Positions 53,744 to 63,246 of a stretch of 64,000 bases of DNA are shown here, one piece after another. The stretch covers positions 40,407-104,406 of the forward strand of contig NZ_VTQX01000012.1 of the NCBI RefSeq assembly GCF_008764295.1, written 5' to 3'. The notes below the pieces were generated by a model, which did no database searches, had not been told where the DNA came from, and worked only from the letters and a program-made list of their open reading frames with translations. Source of the DNA: Bacillus methanolicus (GTDB taxonomy: Bacteria; Bacillota; Bacilli; Bacillales; Cytobacillaceae). A program made the translations under genes and the position numbers. Every line of letters starts with the position of its first letter. Position 1 is the first letter of the stretch.

Positions 53744-54017
53744 ATACTATGTTTTTATGGAAAATCCGTTCTTAATGTACCACATGAAACACCCCTAGGC
53801 AATAAATTGATTCGTTTTCACAAAAAAATTTGTTGCTTCTTGATAGCATTTTCACGAACGAAAATCCTTGGAACGCTGGATGTTAGAAATATTTGACTTT
53901 TTTTAGTTCTCGGTACAACTAGAAAAGAAGCAGTTCTTTCAGTAAAAAAGGATTTTTTGATCGCCATTCTTACTTGACTTCATGGAGTTTGCCAGACGAT
54001 AAAAGAAATAAAAAATA
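53744..54017. other. gene-free interval between yrrT and yrrS
   Basis: No supportable frame. The small yrzA-type gene found here in B. subtilis was not seen. Confidence 0.4.
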
Positions 54018-54056
54018 GAGCAGCTAATGATTGAGAAATTCAATCATCCACTGCTC
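54018..54056 (-). terminator. terminator after yrrS
   Basis: GAGCAG/CTGCTC outer and GATTGA/TCAATC inner stems form a long hairpin, followed on the minus strand by TATTTTTT. Confidence 0.85.
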
Positions 54057-54085
54057 CATTGTTCCTTTCATTCATTTCACTATAT

Positions 54086-54730
54086 TTATCTAATTTCTGC
54101 CAATTCCTCTACCTTCGTCGGTTTCCAGCCCTTGCCATCAACCCATTCTATGTAAACGCGGTAGATTTCTGCTTTGTTTTTTGAATAAACCGTTCCGACA
54201 GATTTATTCGGTCCATTATTCCCTAAAAAATGAATCGTCATATTATTTTCTGCTAGCCCCGTCGCATAATGAATGGCTTTTACCATCTCATCCCAGTCAA
54301 TTCCATCATATTGATTAACATGTACCCCTGTTTGTACAGTTCCAACAGGTTCCCAGCTTGGGTTTACAATCGTACGAATCACATTTGAATCACTTCCACC
54401 CTCTGTGACGATCTCTTCTTCGTCATTAGGAGGGGATTGTTCCACCTCTTCTTTTGTCTTCTCTTCTTCAGCATCTACATTCGGTTCAGTCTCATCAACT
54501 GTTGATTCCTTTTCGGCTTCTTCTGGTGATTCCTCAGTCTCCGCCTGCTCTTCTGTTTCAATTTCTTGTTGTTGTTGCGTATTTTCCTCATCCCTATTCC
54601 CGAAAAAAATGTAGTAAGAAACAAGGATGATTAATATTAATACGATACCTATTAAACTATTCAGTATGACATTCTTTTTTCTTTCTTTTGTACGTCGCTG
54701 ATATCGCGAGCTATCATATTCATTATTCAT
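54086..54730 (-). CDS. yrrS: YrrS family membrane protein (DUF1510)
   Basis: 214 residues. A basic N-terminus and one membrane helix (about 25-44) are followed by a long Glu/Thr/Gln-rich low-complexity linker (about 47-115). A compact extracytoplasmic DUF1510 domain follows (about 120-214). Encoded after pbpI, as in B. subtilis. Function unknown; the partner gene suggests envelope work during sporulation. Confidence 0.9.
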   Translation of the reverse strand: MNNEYDSSRYQRRTKERKKNVILNSLIGIVLILIILVSYYIFFGNRDEENTQQQQEIETEEQAETEESPEEAEKESTVDETEPNVDAEEEKTKEEVEQSPPNDEEEIVTEGGSDSNVIRTIVNPSWEPVGTVQTGVHVNQYDGIDWDEMVKAIHYATGLAENNMTIHFLGNNGPNKSVGTVYSKNKAEIYRVYIEWVDGKGWKPTKVEELAEIR

Positions 54731-54911
54731 TCGTTATTGCCCTCCCCAAGCCACAATCAATCTACTTTCACTTTTAAGGATGACAACATTCTATCATGTC
54801 TCCGTAAAAACTTGAAGGGATATACCACCTAGATAAGATGATACTATCGTTCAGATCAGCACCAATCCTTTATTCATTGAGAAACTAGCCTCAAAATGCA
54901 TCCTTTTATTT

Positions 54912-56687
54912 CTACTCAACAGACTCCTCATTCACATGATGATCTAGTTCGTATAAACCCTTCACCATATCTGCGAAAAGTGGGGTAACAGAGCCTCCTG
55001 AATCATCTACACCTAAATTAACAGCAACCAGTGCGTATTTCGGTTGTTCAAATGGAAAATAGCCGGCAAACCACTTGTTTAACAATTGCCTATCTCCATC
55101 GATAATTCCCGTTTCCGCCGTACCTGACTTGCCAGCAACATCATAAGGAAGACCTTGCAACCCCCTTCCCGTTCCCTCCTCATTCACTACAACTTCACGA
55201 AGGAGCTTTTGTAGTTTCATTGCCGTATATGGTGAAATAGCTGCATCCTCTAGTGATTTTTCCTCAAATGGTAGCAGGGAAGTTCCATTCCGGTATTCAA
55301 TCCCTGTAGCTACTCTTACCATTTCTCCCTTTCCTCCTCTAGCGATTGTGGCCATCATATTAGCTACTGCAAGCGGCGTAACCCTCACTTCATGTTGTCC
55401 AATTCCAGTCATCGCAACAAAATTATCATCTTTTTTTGCAGACTCATCTAAAAAAATTCGACCTTTATCCTCCTCGGCAATTTGTCTGAAATCCTCGAAA
55501 TGATAAATATCTCCTTGCCAGCTAACAGGACCGATGAGAGATAGCTTTTTAGCATAATCTTCAATTAGTCCCTCGTCCAGCTCCTTCAATTCCTTTGCTA
55601 ATGTTCCAAACGTGTTATTGCAGCTTAAAGCGAAGCTTTCTGTAAAATTAAGCATGCCATGCTGATAATTCGGATCCTCTTTTCCCATGATCGTTTTATC
55701 GCAATCAAACTCCCTAGTAGGATCATCAAGGTCACGCTCAATAGCTGCTGCCGCAACAACTGTTTTAAAAACGGAGCCTGGAATATGCTGACTGACCATC
55801 ATATTATGAATACCCTCTTCTTCAAATGGAGCCTTTTTGTTAATATTCGGCCTCGAAACAAGAGCGAGAATCGAATTGGTTTCAATATCAAGAAGTACAA
55901 GTCCCCCTCTTTTAATCTGATGTTGATCGACAAGCTCCTCGGCAAGCTCTTGCATCTTCTTGTCCAACGTTGTCTTCACATTGACAGGATAAAACGGATT
56001 CGCCGGCTCAACATATTTCACATTAATTCCGAACAATGGTCCACCGATACCATCAACATGATAGACCAGTTTTGACTCGCCGTCCGGAAGAAGAAATTCG
56101 TCGAAGCTTTTTTCCAAACCCGTCAAGCCAACGAGCGTATTTAATGGCAGTTCCTTATCTGGATATCTCTTTTTAATTGTATCGGGATTTTGCCCTGTTA
56201 TTCCAATTAATTGTTCAGCCGGATAATCTGTTAAAGAATATTTTTTTTCCACAGCAAAAACACCAGGTATTTCAAGGCGATTAATTTCGCTCATTTGCTT
56301 ATCAGTTAACGTAACAATTTCAGGGTTGCCAAATGCTATCGGTTCCTTCGCTTCTTCAATTGCCTGTTGCAGTGCGGTTGCTGAAACTTCCATAATTTCT
56401 GCTACCCTTTCTACATCCCACGTCATATTCTTTAAAAACGGAAAGAGAATGAGAACGGGCATCTTTTTATGGACTAAATACTCCCCATTCCGGTCAAGAA
56501 AGCTTCCTCTTCCATTATCAATAATCATTTCTTGTGAACGTTGCTTCACGCTCGCCGCAATCAAATTTACTTGACGCTTGGAAAAATGTTCTGTTGAAGC
56601 GAGCTGCAACTGAACAAGTCTGCCCATTAACACAGTTAGTGAACAAATTATGATCACAATCATAACGATTATTCTTTTTCTCCACAT
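54912..56687 (-). CDS. pbpI: class B penicillin-binding protein PbpI
   Basis: Peptidoglycan transpeptidase. Membrane anchor at about 5-25, PBP dimer domain, then the catalytic domain with PGSVFKTVV (SxxK, near residue 295), SCNN (near 350) and AGKSGTAETG (near 525). 591 residues. B. subtilis PbpI is under forespore sigma-F control (established for that species). The ATG 56687 lies right after a terminator hairpin that contains its ribosome site (GAGGTG); a TTG at 56732 is not supported. Confidence 0.93.
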   Translation of the reverse strand: MWRKRIIVMIVIIICSLTVLMGRLVQLQLASTEHFSKRQVNLIAASVKQRSQEMIIDNGRGSFLDRNGEYLVHKKMPVLILFPFLKNMTWDVERVAEIMEVSATALQQAIEEAKEPIAFGNPEIVTLTDKQMSEINRLEIPGVFAVEKKYSLTDYPAEQLIGITGQNPDTIKKRYPDKELPLNTLVGLTGLEKSFDEFLLPDGESKLVYHVDGIGGPLFGINVKYVEPANPFYPVNVKTTLDKKMQELAEELVDQHQIKRGGLVLLDIETNSILALVSRPNINKKAPFEEEGIHNMMVSQHIPGSVFKTVVAAAAIERDLDDPTREFDCDKTIMGKEDPNYQHGMLNFTESFALSCNNTFGTLAKELKELDEGLIEDYAKKLSLIGPVSWQGDIYHFEDFRQIAEEDKGRIFLDESAKKDDNFVAMTGIGQHEVRVTPLAVANMMATIARGGKGEMVRVATGIEYRNGTSLLPFEEKSLEDAAISPYTAMKLQKLLREVVVNEEGTGRGLQGLPYDVAGKSGTAETGIIDGDRQLLNKWFAGYFPFEQPKYALVAVNLGVDDSGGSVTPLFADMVKGLYELDHHVNEESVE

Positions 56688-56689
56688 AA

Positions 56690-56725
56690 AAAACACCTCA
56701 TCAAGAGTTTTGACGAGGTGTTTTC
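56690..56725 (-). terminator. terminator-like hairpin enclosing the pbpI ribosome site
   Basis: On the minus strand AAAACACCTCGTCAA and TTGATGAGGTGTTTT form a 15-bp stem with one G-U pair and a 5-nt loop, and the T-run leads directly into the ATG. GAGGTG in the 3' arm is the Shine-Dalgarno sequence. Confidence 0.9.
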
Positions 56726-56901
56726 GTTTCAAACCACCGAAAGAGGTAATTTGCGTAAATTAGGGACAATATCCCATAAATTTTCATTATTTGTCTTTGA
56801 AATTATATATCAGTATTGATTTTTGGCTCATTTTCTCTCTGATTGTTTCATGGAATGAGCAAAAAGCTGTTTTCTCAATTAGTATTGTTTAATATAACCT
56901 A

Positions 56902-57378
56902 TTATTTAATTTTTGTAATACGTACGTTCATTTCTCCACCTGGGGTTTGCACCGTTACTTCATCATCGACTTTTTTACCTAATAAGCTTTTGGCAATCGG
57001 AGAATCATTAGAGATTTTCCCTTCAAATGGATCTGCTTCTGCACTTCCAACAATTGTATATGTTTCCTCTTCCCCATCCGGCAGTTCTACAAATGTTACT
57101 GAACGACCTAGCGTCACAACATCACCACTTAACTCATCTTCTTCAATAATTTTTGCATTGCGGATCATATTTTCAATGGTTGTAATTCTACCTTCAACAA
57201 ATGCTTGCTCTTCTTTTGCGGAGTCATACTCAGAGTTCTCAGATAAATCACCGAAGCTACGGGCAATCTTTATTCTTTCAACCACTTCTTTTCTCTTTAC
57301 TGATTTAAGATGTTCTAATTCCTGTTGTAATTTTTCCTTTCCCGCTAATGTCATCGGGAATACTTTCTCTGTAGCCAA
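56902..57378 (-). CDS. greA: transcription elongation factor GreA
   Basis: Secondary-channel factor that stimulates transcript cleavage by stalled RNA polymerase. The N-terminal coiled coil (about 5-75) has [18 protein letters not shown] at the tip, and the C-terminal domain has [16 protein letters not shown]. 158 residues. TTG start after AAGGAGTGAAGGATT. It is upstream of pbpI with a 214-bp gap. Confidence 0.96.
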   Translation of the reverse strand: MATEKVFPMTLAGKEKLQQELEHLKSVKRKEVVERIKIARSFGDLSENSEYDSAKEEQAFVEGRITTIENMIRNAKIIEEDELSGDVVTLGRSVTFVELPDGEEETYTIVGSAEADPFEGKISNDSPIAKSLLGKKVDDEVTVQTPGGEMNVRITKIK

Positions 57379-57780
57379 AATCCTTCACTCCTTCTAGTTT
57401 CACAACCCCCATATAGATTGTGTATGTTTATATTTTTATCTCGAGCAATGGTATTGTTCCACTTATCAAAAAGGGACAAAAACCACTCCCATACAAATTG
57501 ATGGGTGTAATGCCCTTGGTTCTATTCGTATTCTTTAACGAGTAGATATCTCCCTTCTCAGTTAAAAAATACTATATGTAACAAGCGTACACCCTATTCG
57601 TGAAATGCATAGGAGCGCGCCCTTATTTTTTCAGGGCGCGCAGTTAAGGTGTAAGAAACCATTCTCCTTGTTTAGAATAAGAAAAAATGACCTTTTCCAT
57701 GATAGCCTGTAAGAGACAAAACGCTCCAGTCTCTCCGTGCTATTTTTTGAAACCGTTTTTCTTATTTACTGCCTATTGTG
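57379..57780. other. greA upstream region with a GC-rich hairpin
   Basis: Non-coding. At 57615-57641 GCGCGCCC and GGGCGCGC form an 8-bp very GC-rich stem without a U-tract on the minus strand. It is striking in this AT-rich context and may be a processing or pausing element between udk and greA. Confidence 0.5.
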
Positions 57781-58413
57781 TCATAAAATTGATTTTTGTT
57801 CAAGAATTGTTTGAATCTTTGTGACCATCAAGTCAATCGCCACATGGTTATGTCCACCTTCAGGAATAATAATATCAGCATAGCGCTTCGTCGGCTCAAT
57901 AAACTGATTATGCATTGGTCGAACAACATTTACATATTGATCAATGACAGAATCTAATGTCCGACCACGCTCTTTAATATCACGAGATAAACGACGTATG
58001 ATGCGAATATCTGCATCAGTATCAACATAAAGCTTAATATCCATAATACTTCTTAATCGTTCATCCTCTAATACAAGTATTCCTTCTAAGATAATAACAT
58101 CCCTAGGCTCAACTACTACCACCTCTTCAGAGCGGGTATGGAGTGCATAATCGTATACAGGCTTTTCAATCGATTGATAATTTTGCAGAGTTTGAATATG
58201 TTCAAATAGTAAATCATTATCAAAAGCCAGCGGATGATCATAATTCGTTTTTAAGCGCTCCTCAAAAGGAAGATGAGACTGGTCCTTATAATAAGAATCT
58301 TGCTCAATCATTAAAATGGAATGTCCTTTAAAACGATTATAAATCGAGCGGGTAACACTTGTTTTTCCTGAACCGGACCCTCCGGTTACACCAATGACAA
58401 CAGGCTTGCGCAT
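57781..58413 (-). CDS. udk: uridine kinase
   Basis: Phosphorylates uridine and cytidine in salvage. P-loop [15 protein letters not shown] at residues 8-22, EQDSYYKD near 38, YDHPLAFD near 58. 210 residues. AGGAGG directly abuts the ATG, so the upstream GGAG probably serves as the ribosome site. It follows trhP2 by 4 bp. Confidence 0.95.
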   Translation of the reverse strand: MRKPVVIGVTGGSGSGKTSVTRSIYNRFKGHSILMIEQDSYYKDQSHLPFEERLKTNYDHPLAFDNDLLFEHIQTLQNYQSIEKPVYDYALHTRSEEVVVVEPRDVIILEGILVLEDERLRSIMDIKLYVDTDADIRIIRRLSRDIKERGRTLDSVIDQYVNVVRPMHNQFIEPTKRYADIIIPEGGHNHVAIDLMVTKIQTILEQKSIL

Positions 58414-58417
58414 CCTC

Positions 58418-59689
58418 CTAAAGCTCCTTTCGCATCATGTTGTTCGGGTAAACGGGTTGGTTCACTTTAAATTTCACAATTTGTAGTGGATGACGAGCCG
58501 CATCTAACTCATTTCCATCCTCGTCCCAAATCTTATCGATGACGTGCGTAAAATTATTTATTTCTGGTCCGAAGAACTCTACTTCTTGACCCGGCTTGAA
58601 ATGGTTACGCTGCTGCAATGTGACCATTTTCGTTTCCGGATCATAATCAAGCACGAGTCCAACAAAGTCAAATTTCGTCTTCTTGCTATGGTTTCCAAAC
58701 ATTTGCTCTTTATACCCTGGAATTCCTTCAAAAAATGCAGGCGCTGTATCACGATTAGCACATTTATCAAGTTCTTCGAGCCATTCACGCTTAATCTTAA
58801 AGTTGTCTGGATCAGCACAATAAGCATCTATCACTTTTCGATATACACTAACAACGGTCGCAACATAGTGAATCGATTTCATTCTTCCTTCAATTTTCAA
58901 GCTATCAATGCCTATTTCGATCATCCGTGGGATTGATTCAATTAACTTTAAATCCTTAGGACTCATTGCAAACGGTGCATCTCCTTCAGAAAATAAAGAT
59001 ACCTCGCTATCTCCTTGCAGATCATATAAATCGTAATCCCAACGGCAAGATTGACAGCAGCCGCCTCGATTCGAATCACGTGCCGTCATATGATTACTTA
59101 ATGTACAACGGCCGGAATAAGCGATGCACATTGCCCCGTGAATAAACGTCTCAATTTCGATATCGACTTTCTCTTTCATTAGTTCAATTTCTTCTGCACT
59201 TGTTTCACGGGCAAGTACTACACGCTCCAAGCCTTCTTCCTTCCAAAACTGAACTGCTTTCCAGTTTGAAAGTGACTGTTGTGTACTTAAGTGCACTTCT
59301 ATTTCTGGCGCTAGTCTACGACAAGTTTCAATTATGAGGGGGTCAGCAACGATAATCCCAGCAATCCCAGCATCTTTTAGACCAAGAATATACTCTTCTA
59401 AACCATCTATGTTTTCATTATGAGCAAATATATTGGTGGTTACGTAGATTTTTGCCCCATATTTTTTGGCAAACTCCACGCCTTCCTTCATTTCTGCAAA
59501 TGTGAAATTCCCTGCATTTGAGCGCAATCCGTACTCTTGACCACCAATAAAAACTGCATCCGCACCATAGTGGACAGCAATTTTTAATTTTTCAAGATTC
59601 CCCGCTGGTGCGAGCAATTCCGGCTTTTTCACAATAACACGCTTTCCGTCCACAATTTCTGAAATACGTTCTCGCATTGTCGTGGTCAT
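58418..59689 (-). CDS. trhP2: U32 family protein TrhP2, tRNA ho5U34 synthesis
   Basis: YrrO homologue. In B. subtilis TrhP1 and TrhP2 are needed for 5-hydroxyuridine at tRNA wobble position 34, using prephenate. The U32 core has [14 protein letters not shown] at the N-terminus. The cluster-type cysteines are in [10 protein letters not shown] and GGCCQSCRW (near residues 195-215). 423 residues. ATG after AAGGAGGTTCACGG. Confidence 0.92.
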   Translation of the reverse strand: MTTTMRERISEIVDGKRVIVKKPELLAPAGNLEKLKIAVHYGADAVFIGGQEYGLRSNAGNFTFAEMKEGVEFAKKYGAKIYVTTNIFAHNENIDGLEEYILGLKDAGIAGIIVADPLIIETCRRLAPEIEVHLSTQQSLSNWKAVQFWKEEGLERVVLARETSAEEIELMKEKVDIEIETFIHGAMCIAYSGRCTLSNHMTARDSNRGGCCQSCRWDYDLYDLQGDSEVSLFSEGDAPFAMSPKDLKLIESIPRMIEIGIDSLKIEGRMKSIHYVATVVSVYRKVIDAYCADPDNFKIKREWLEELDKCANRDTAPAFFEGIPGYKEQMFGNHSKKTKFDFVGLVLDYDPETKMVTLQQRNHFKPGQEVEFFGPEINNFTHVIDKIWDEDGNELDAARHPLQIVKFKVNQPVYPNNMMRKEL

Positions 59690-59750
59690 CCGTGAACCTC
59701 CTTTTTATTTTAAAACTAACTTATTATCCCTTTTATATAAAATTCAAGCT

Positions 59751-60080
59751 GCTTCCGCTTTTCTCTATTCAGCTCCAGTCCCCTAACGCCTATTGGACTT
59801 CCGGTTGCCTCCCTACGATAAGTCAAACTCGGTTCGCTTTCGCTCCTCGGTTTTCCTTTATCTCAGTCGCTGTCCTTCCAGTTTGTACGGAGATGAACGA
59901 GCCGCTTCCGCTTTTCTTTGTCTAGCTTCAGCGGCTATCTCCTTGCAAACTTCTGGCCACCTCCCTACGATAAGTCAAACTCGGTTCGCTTTCGCTCTCG
60001 GTTTTCCTTTATCTCAGTCGCTGTCCTTCCAGTTTGTACGGAGATGAACGAGCCGCTTCCGCTTTTCTTTGTCCAGCTCC
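59751..60080. repeat. tandem repeat modules of 151-153 bp inside the trhP1-trhP2 operon
   Basis: GCTTCCGCTTTTCT recurs at 59751, 59904 and 60055. Modules 1 and 2 share an almost identical core of over 100 bp (starting at 59809 and 59960, one 1-bp indel). The third module leads into the 101-bp palindrome at 60081. The array lies between two genes that are adjacent in B. subtilis. No coding or ribosome-site evidence. Confidence 0.88.
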
Positions 60081-60181
60081 GAGCGCTATCGGCTCGAGGT
60101 CATAAGCCATTCTGTCAAGGAGGTTAAATAACAACCTCCCTGCCAGCCTGTCTTATGCTTGTCGCCGATGGGCAAGCGCTC
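60081..60181. repeat. dispersed 101-bp palindromic repeat, copy 2
   Basis: Same outer arms GAGCGCT/AGCGCTC and ATCGGC/GCCGAT as copy 1, but CATAAG/CTTATG and CTG/CAG replace CACAAG/CTTGTG and CCG/CGG. The apex GGAGGTT/AACCTCC is perfectly paired here. It ends 12 bp from the trhP1 stop. Confidence 0.88.
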
Positions 60182-60193
60182 TCCGCTTTTCTT

Positions 60194-61123
60194 TTAATAC
60201 ACGGTTTCTTTAAAGTAGAAGCCGGTATCGAGTTTGCGGTTTGGTGGTTGGATTTTTTCTATCTCAGCTAATAATTCATCTTTTTCGTCTTCATATTGAT
60301 CGGGATCGTTTGCACAAAGGTCAATTGCTTTTCGATAAAGGGCTGTTACTGCCTCAATATATTCAGAGCTTTTTAAAATCCCGTCTATTTTAAAAGAATC
60401 AATTTCTGCTTCTATTAGCTCTTGCAATTCATCAATCATACAAATATCATTTGGACTCATAATATGCGTCCCATTGGAATCCTCAAAAATTGGATATTTG
60501 CTTTCACGCTCTTTATCGTGCAAAAACATATTTTTATTTTCTTTACGGTTTTCAATTTCAAGTGCTTTTCCTTGGTACTCAAAATAATTTCCCAGCAAGG
60601 AGCGCTTTGATTGAAACATTGCAGTCATGCCATGAATCTGAACTTCAATTTCAACCTCTGCATGCTCTTTGATTTCAATAACCGAATCTAAATTAATTTC
60701 TTTCGCTAATACTGCACGCTTAGCCCCTTTTTTTCCCCAATAATTACAATGGTACCAATTCGTTCCAGTTGTTTCCGTGCTCCAATGCAGCTTGAGCTCA
60801 GGAGCAACTTCTCTGGCAATCATTAAAACAGCGGGATCGCCAAAAATCACTGCATCTACTTTAGCATCATTGAGAAATCTCAGATAATCATAAAGTTCAT
60901 CGATCTTTTCATTATGAAAGATCGCATTAACAGCAACGTATACCTTTTTCCCTTCTGCATGGGCGGATTCCGTCGCTTTCATAATGTCATCTTTTGAGAA
61001 TTCACCAGCAAGTCTTAAGCCATAACGCTCTTCTCCGATGACAAATGCATCTGCACCTGCATCAGACAATGAAGATATATCGTCAACACTCTTTGGTGTC
61101 ACTAATAATTCAGGTTTTTTCAA
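60194..61123 (-). CDS. trhP1: U32 family protein TrhP1, tRNA ho5U34 synthesis
   Basis: YrrN homologue and partner of TrhP2. 309 residues starting MKKPELLVTPKSVDDI. The cysteine cluster of TrhP2 is missing (QSKRSLLGNYFEYQG replaces it), as is usual for this paralogue. TTG 61123 chosen, 6 nt after AAAGAGGTG; GTG 61132 lies on the ribosome site. Directly follows trmR. Confidence 0.92.
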   Translation of the reverse strand: MKKPELLVTPKSVDDISSLSDAGADAFVIGEERYGLRLAGEFSKDDIMKATESAHAEGKKVYVAVNAIFHNEKIDELYDYLRFLNDAKVDAVIFGDPAVLMIAREVAPELKLHWSTETTGTNWYHCNYWGKKGAKRAVLAKEINLDSVIEIKEHAEVEIEVQIHGMTAMFQSKRSLLGNYFEYQGKALEIENRKENKNMFLHDKERESKYPIFEDSNGTHIMSPNDICMIDELQELIEAEIDSFKIDGILKSSEYIEAVTALYRKAIDLCANDPDQYEDEKDELLAEIEKIQPPNRKLDTGFYFKETVY

Positions 61124-61128
61124 CTTTT

Positions 61129-61764
61129 TCACCTCTTTTTACTTATCGCAACGCCATCTCCAACAGGTATAATAACCGTATCATATTGAGAATGTCCCAT
61201 CAGCCATTCATTAAACTCGTGAATTTTTCTCACTAAGCTTCGAATACGTCGATTTTCAATATGAGGATCACACACAAGCCCTTTAAATAAGACATTATCA
61301 GTAATCATGATTCCATCCTTCGATAAATAGGAAGAATACATTTCAAAGAATCGTCTATACTGCCCTTTTGCCGCATCAATAAAGATCGCATCAAACGGCG
61401 CAAAGCGCTTAACCTCAGCTTCAACTTCTAACGCATCTCCTTTAATTAAGTAAATTTGATCTTGTTTACCCGCCTGCTCAAAAAAACTCTCCGCTTGCGA
61501 ATAACGCTCTTCGTCTCGTTCAATAGTAACGATTGTTGCATTGGGAAGAGCATCGGCCATCCTTAAAGCGGAATAACCAATAGCTGCTCCAACTTCCAAA
61601 ATAGAGGCTGGCTTTTGAATTCGCAATATTTGTAGAAGCGCTTCAATTCCAGTCGGCTCCATAATGGGCACTTGCTGTTGCAGAGCTAATTTTTCCATTT
61701 GTTGAAAAAGCTCTGTTCTTTTTGGAATCATCTGTTCAATGTATTGCTCTATTTCTCCATGCAT
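61129..61764 (-). CDS. trmR: tRNA 5-hydroxyuridine methyltransferase TrmR
   Basis: O-methyltransferase that turns ho5U34 into mo5U34. Completes the pathway begun by the two downstream U32 proteins. Motif I is ILEVGAAIGYSAL near residue 60 and IFIDAAKGQYRRFFE near 130. I choose ATG 61764 (MHGEIEQYIEQM), 9 nt after GAGGTG; 211 residues. Confidence 0.93.
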   Translation of the reverse strand: MHGEIEQYIEQMIPKRTELFQQMEKLALQQQVPIMEPTGIEALLQILRIQKPASILEVGAAIGYSALRMADALPNATIVTIERDEERYSQAESFFEQAGKQDQIYLIKGDALEVEAEVKRFAPFDAIFIDAAKGQYRRFFEMYSSYLSKDGIMITDNVLFKGLVCDPHIENRRIRSLVRKIHEFNEWLMGHSQYDTVIIPVGDGVAISKKR

Positions 61765-62010
61765 CGATTGTTTCACCTCGGTTCTCCCGTTTCCATGCAA
61801 TAAAACGGAAGGTACATATCTATAGACATGAAAAAATAGCGTCCACAGAGTAGATTCGCAGGATACTGGCTAAGCCATCAAAGAGAATCGAGCTTTTCTG
61901 TGATACACGCTATCGGCTGTCCTATAAAACACTTTTTCTATTTTAGCATATATGTTTTAATATCACAATAATCGATAATAGTCTAGAAAAATGATTAATA
62001 TTACGAAAAA
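61765..62010. other. spacer between mltG and trmR with an imperfect palindrome
   Basis: At 61837-61912 nested arms TAGCGT/ACGCTA, CACAGA/TCTGTG, GATTC/GAATC and TGGC/GCCA form a long imperfect hairpin. Its apex shares a 16-bp exact match with 49047-49062. No gene seen. Confidence 0.5.
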
Positions 62011-62040
62011 AGACTGGAATGCACATGCACATTCCAGCCT
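62011..62040 (-). terminator. intrinsic terminator after mltG
   Basis: GGCTGGAATG and CATTCCAGTC pair around a GCATGTG loop, followed on the minus strand by TTTTTT. Confidence 0.88.
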
Positions 62041-62115
62041 TTATGAAGCCATGTATGGGTTCTTTGCCTCACTTGTAAGAGAACCTATTTTTCCTAAAAT
62101 ATAAACTGTACGATA

Positions 62116-63246
62116 TTAATTCGTGATATGTTCCGCTTTTTTGCGATTATGTTCATCCAATGTCTTGGAGAACAGTACATCTCCAGCTCCTGTCGCTAAG
62201 AAGTACAGGAAGTCTGTTTCCGCTGGATATAATGCAGCTTCAATTGAAGAAACTCCAGCGTTAGCAATTGGTCCAGGAGTTAAACCTTTATTCTTATATG
62301 TGTTATAAGGATCATTTACTTCTAGATCCTCATACAAAACCCTGTCTTTATGCTCTCCAAGCGCATATAAGACCGTCGGATCTGTTTGTAAAGGCATGTC
62401 AATATCCATACGATTGTAAAAAACACTCGCAATTTGATCTCTTTCTACTTGCTCAGTTGCCTCTTCCTCAATCAATGATGCCATTGTTAATAATTGGTGC
62501 GGTGTATATTCCATTTCTGCCATTGGACCAGTATATTGTTCAATTACTTCTTCAGACTTCGCCAACATCACCGTGACAATCTCCTCTATTGAAGGATCTT
62601 CCTTATAATAAGGGTAGGTAGCTGGGAATAAATATCCTTCTAAAGGATATTTGATATTTTCATTAAAAATCTCATTCGTTAAGAGGTTAGGGTATAATTG
62701 CATCATCTTATTTATAAATGCCTCATCATTTAATTGAGCAAACACCTCATCCACATCGTGATCTGTCTTCTCACCAATAATTGTTGCAATCTCACTCAAT
62801 TGTTTTCCTTCAGGAATGGTAATTTTAAAGACAACCTCTTCTTCTATTTTTCCTGTCTTTAAGCTTTCAATGATTTCGGGAAATGTCATGGCCGGTGTCA
62901 TTGAATATTCTCCTGCCATAAATTCTGATTCATTCTTAAATTTCACATAATATTTAAATACTTTCGCATCTTTTATAATGCCATTTTCCTCTAATATTTG
63001 CGAAATTCCTGTAACAGAAGATCCAATAGGAATTTCGACTTTTTTCTCTGTTTTACTATCCGGATCAACAGGCTGCAATGCATTTTTTATGTAAAAATAA
63101 CCACCTGTTAATGTTCCTCCGATAAGTAAAAATAATACGCTCGATATGATAAATACGATTTTTCGTACGACTTTCGCTTCTTGCTGACGCTCTATCATTT
63201 TTTCACGCATATATTCTTTCTTTGATTTTTTTTCATCTGATGCCAT
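62116..63246 (-). CDS. mltG: endolytic peptidoglycan transglycosylase MltG
   Basis: Membrane-anchored lytic transglycosylase that cuts nascent glycan strands and so sets their length. Basic N-terminus, one membrane helix (about 31-53), LysM-like region (about 65-110), then the YceG domain with catalytic Glu in TMASLIEEEA (near 248). NAGVSSIEAALYPA is near 336. I start at ATG 63246 (MASDEKKSKKEYM) after GGGGGGAAACCG; 376 residues. Confidence 0.95.
   Translation of the reverse strand: MASDEKKSKKEYMREKMIERQQEAKVVRKIVFIISSVLFLLIGGTLTGGYFYIKNALQPVDPDSKTEKKVEIPIGSSVTGISQILEENGIIKDAKVFKYYVKFKNESEFMAGEYSMTPAMTFPEIIESLKTGKIEEEVVFKITIPEGKQLSEIATIIGEKTDHDVDEVFAQLNDEAFINKMMQLYPNLLTNEIFNENIKYPLEGYLFPATYPYYKEDPSIEEIVTVMLAKSEEVIEQYTGPMAEMEYTPHQLLTMASLIEEEATEQVERDQIASVFYNRMDIDMPLQTDPTVLYALGEHKDRVLYEDLEVNDPYNTYKNKGLTPGPIANAGVSSIEAALYPAETDFLYFLATGAGDVLFSKTLDEHNRKKAEHITN

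Noticed and set aside
56843..57397. 184-residue plus-strand frame
   Set aside because: Antisense shadow of greA, which has full family motifs.
59677..60127. Plus-strand frames of 69-84 residues over the trhP1-trhP2 spacer
   Set aside because: They are translations of the tandem repeat modules and share internal repeats; no ribosome site.
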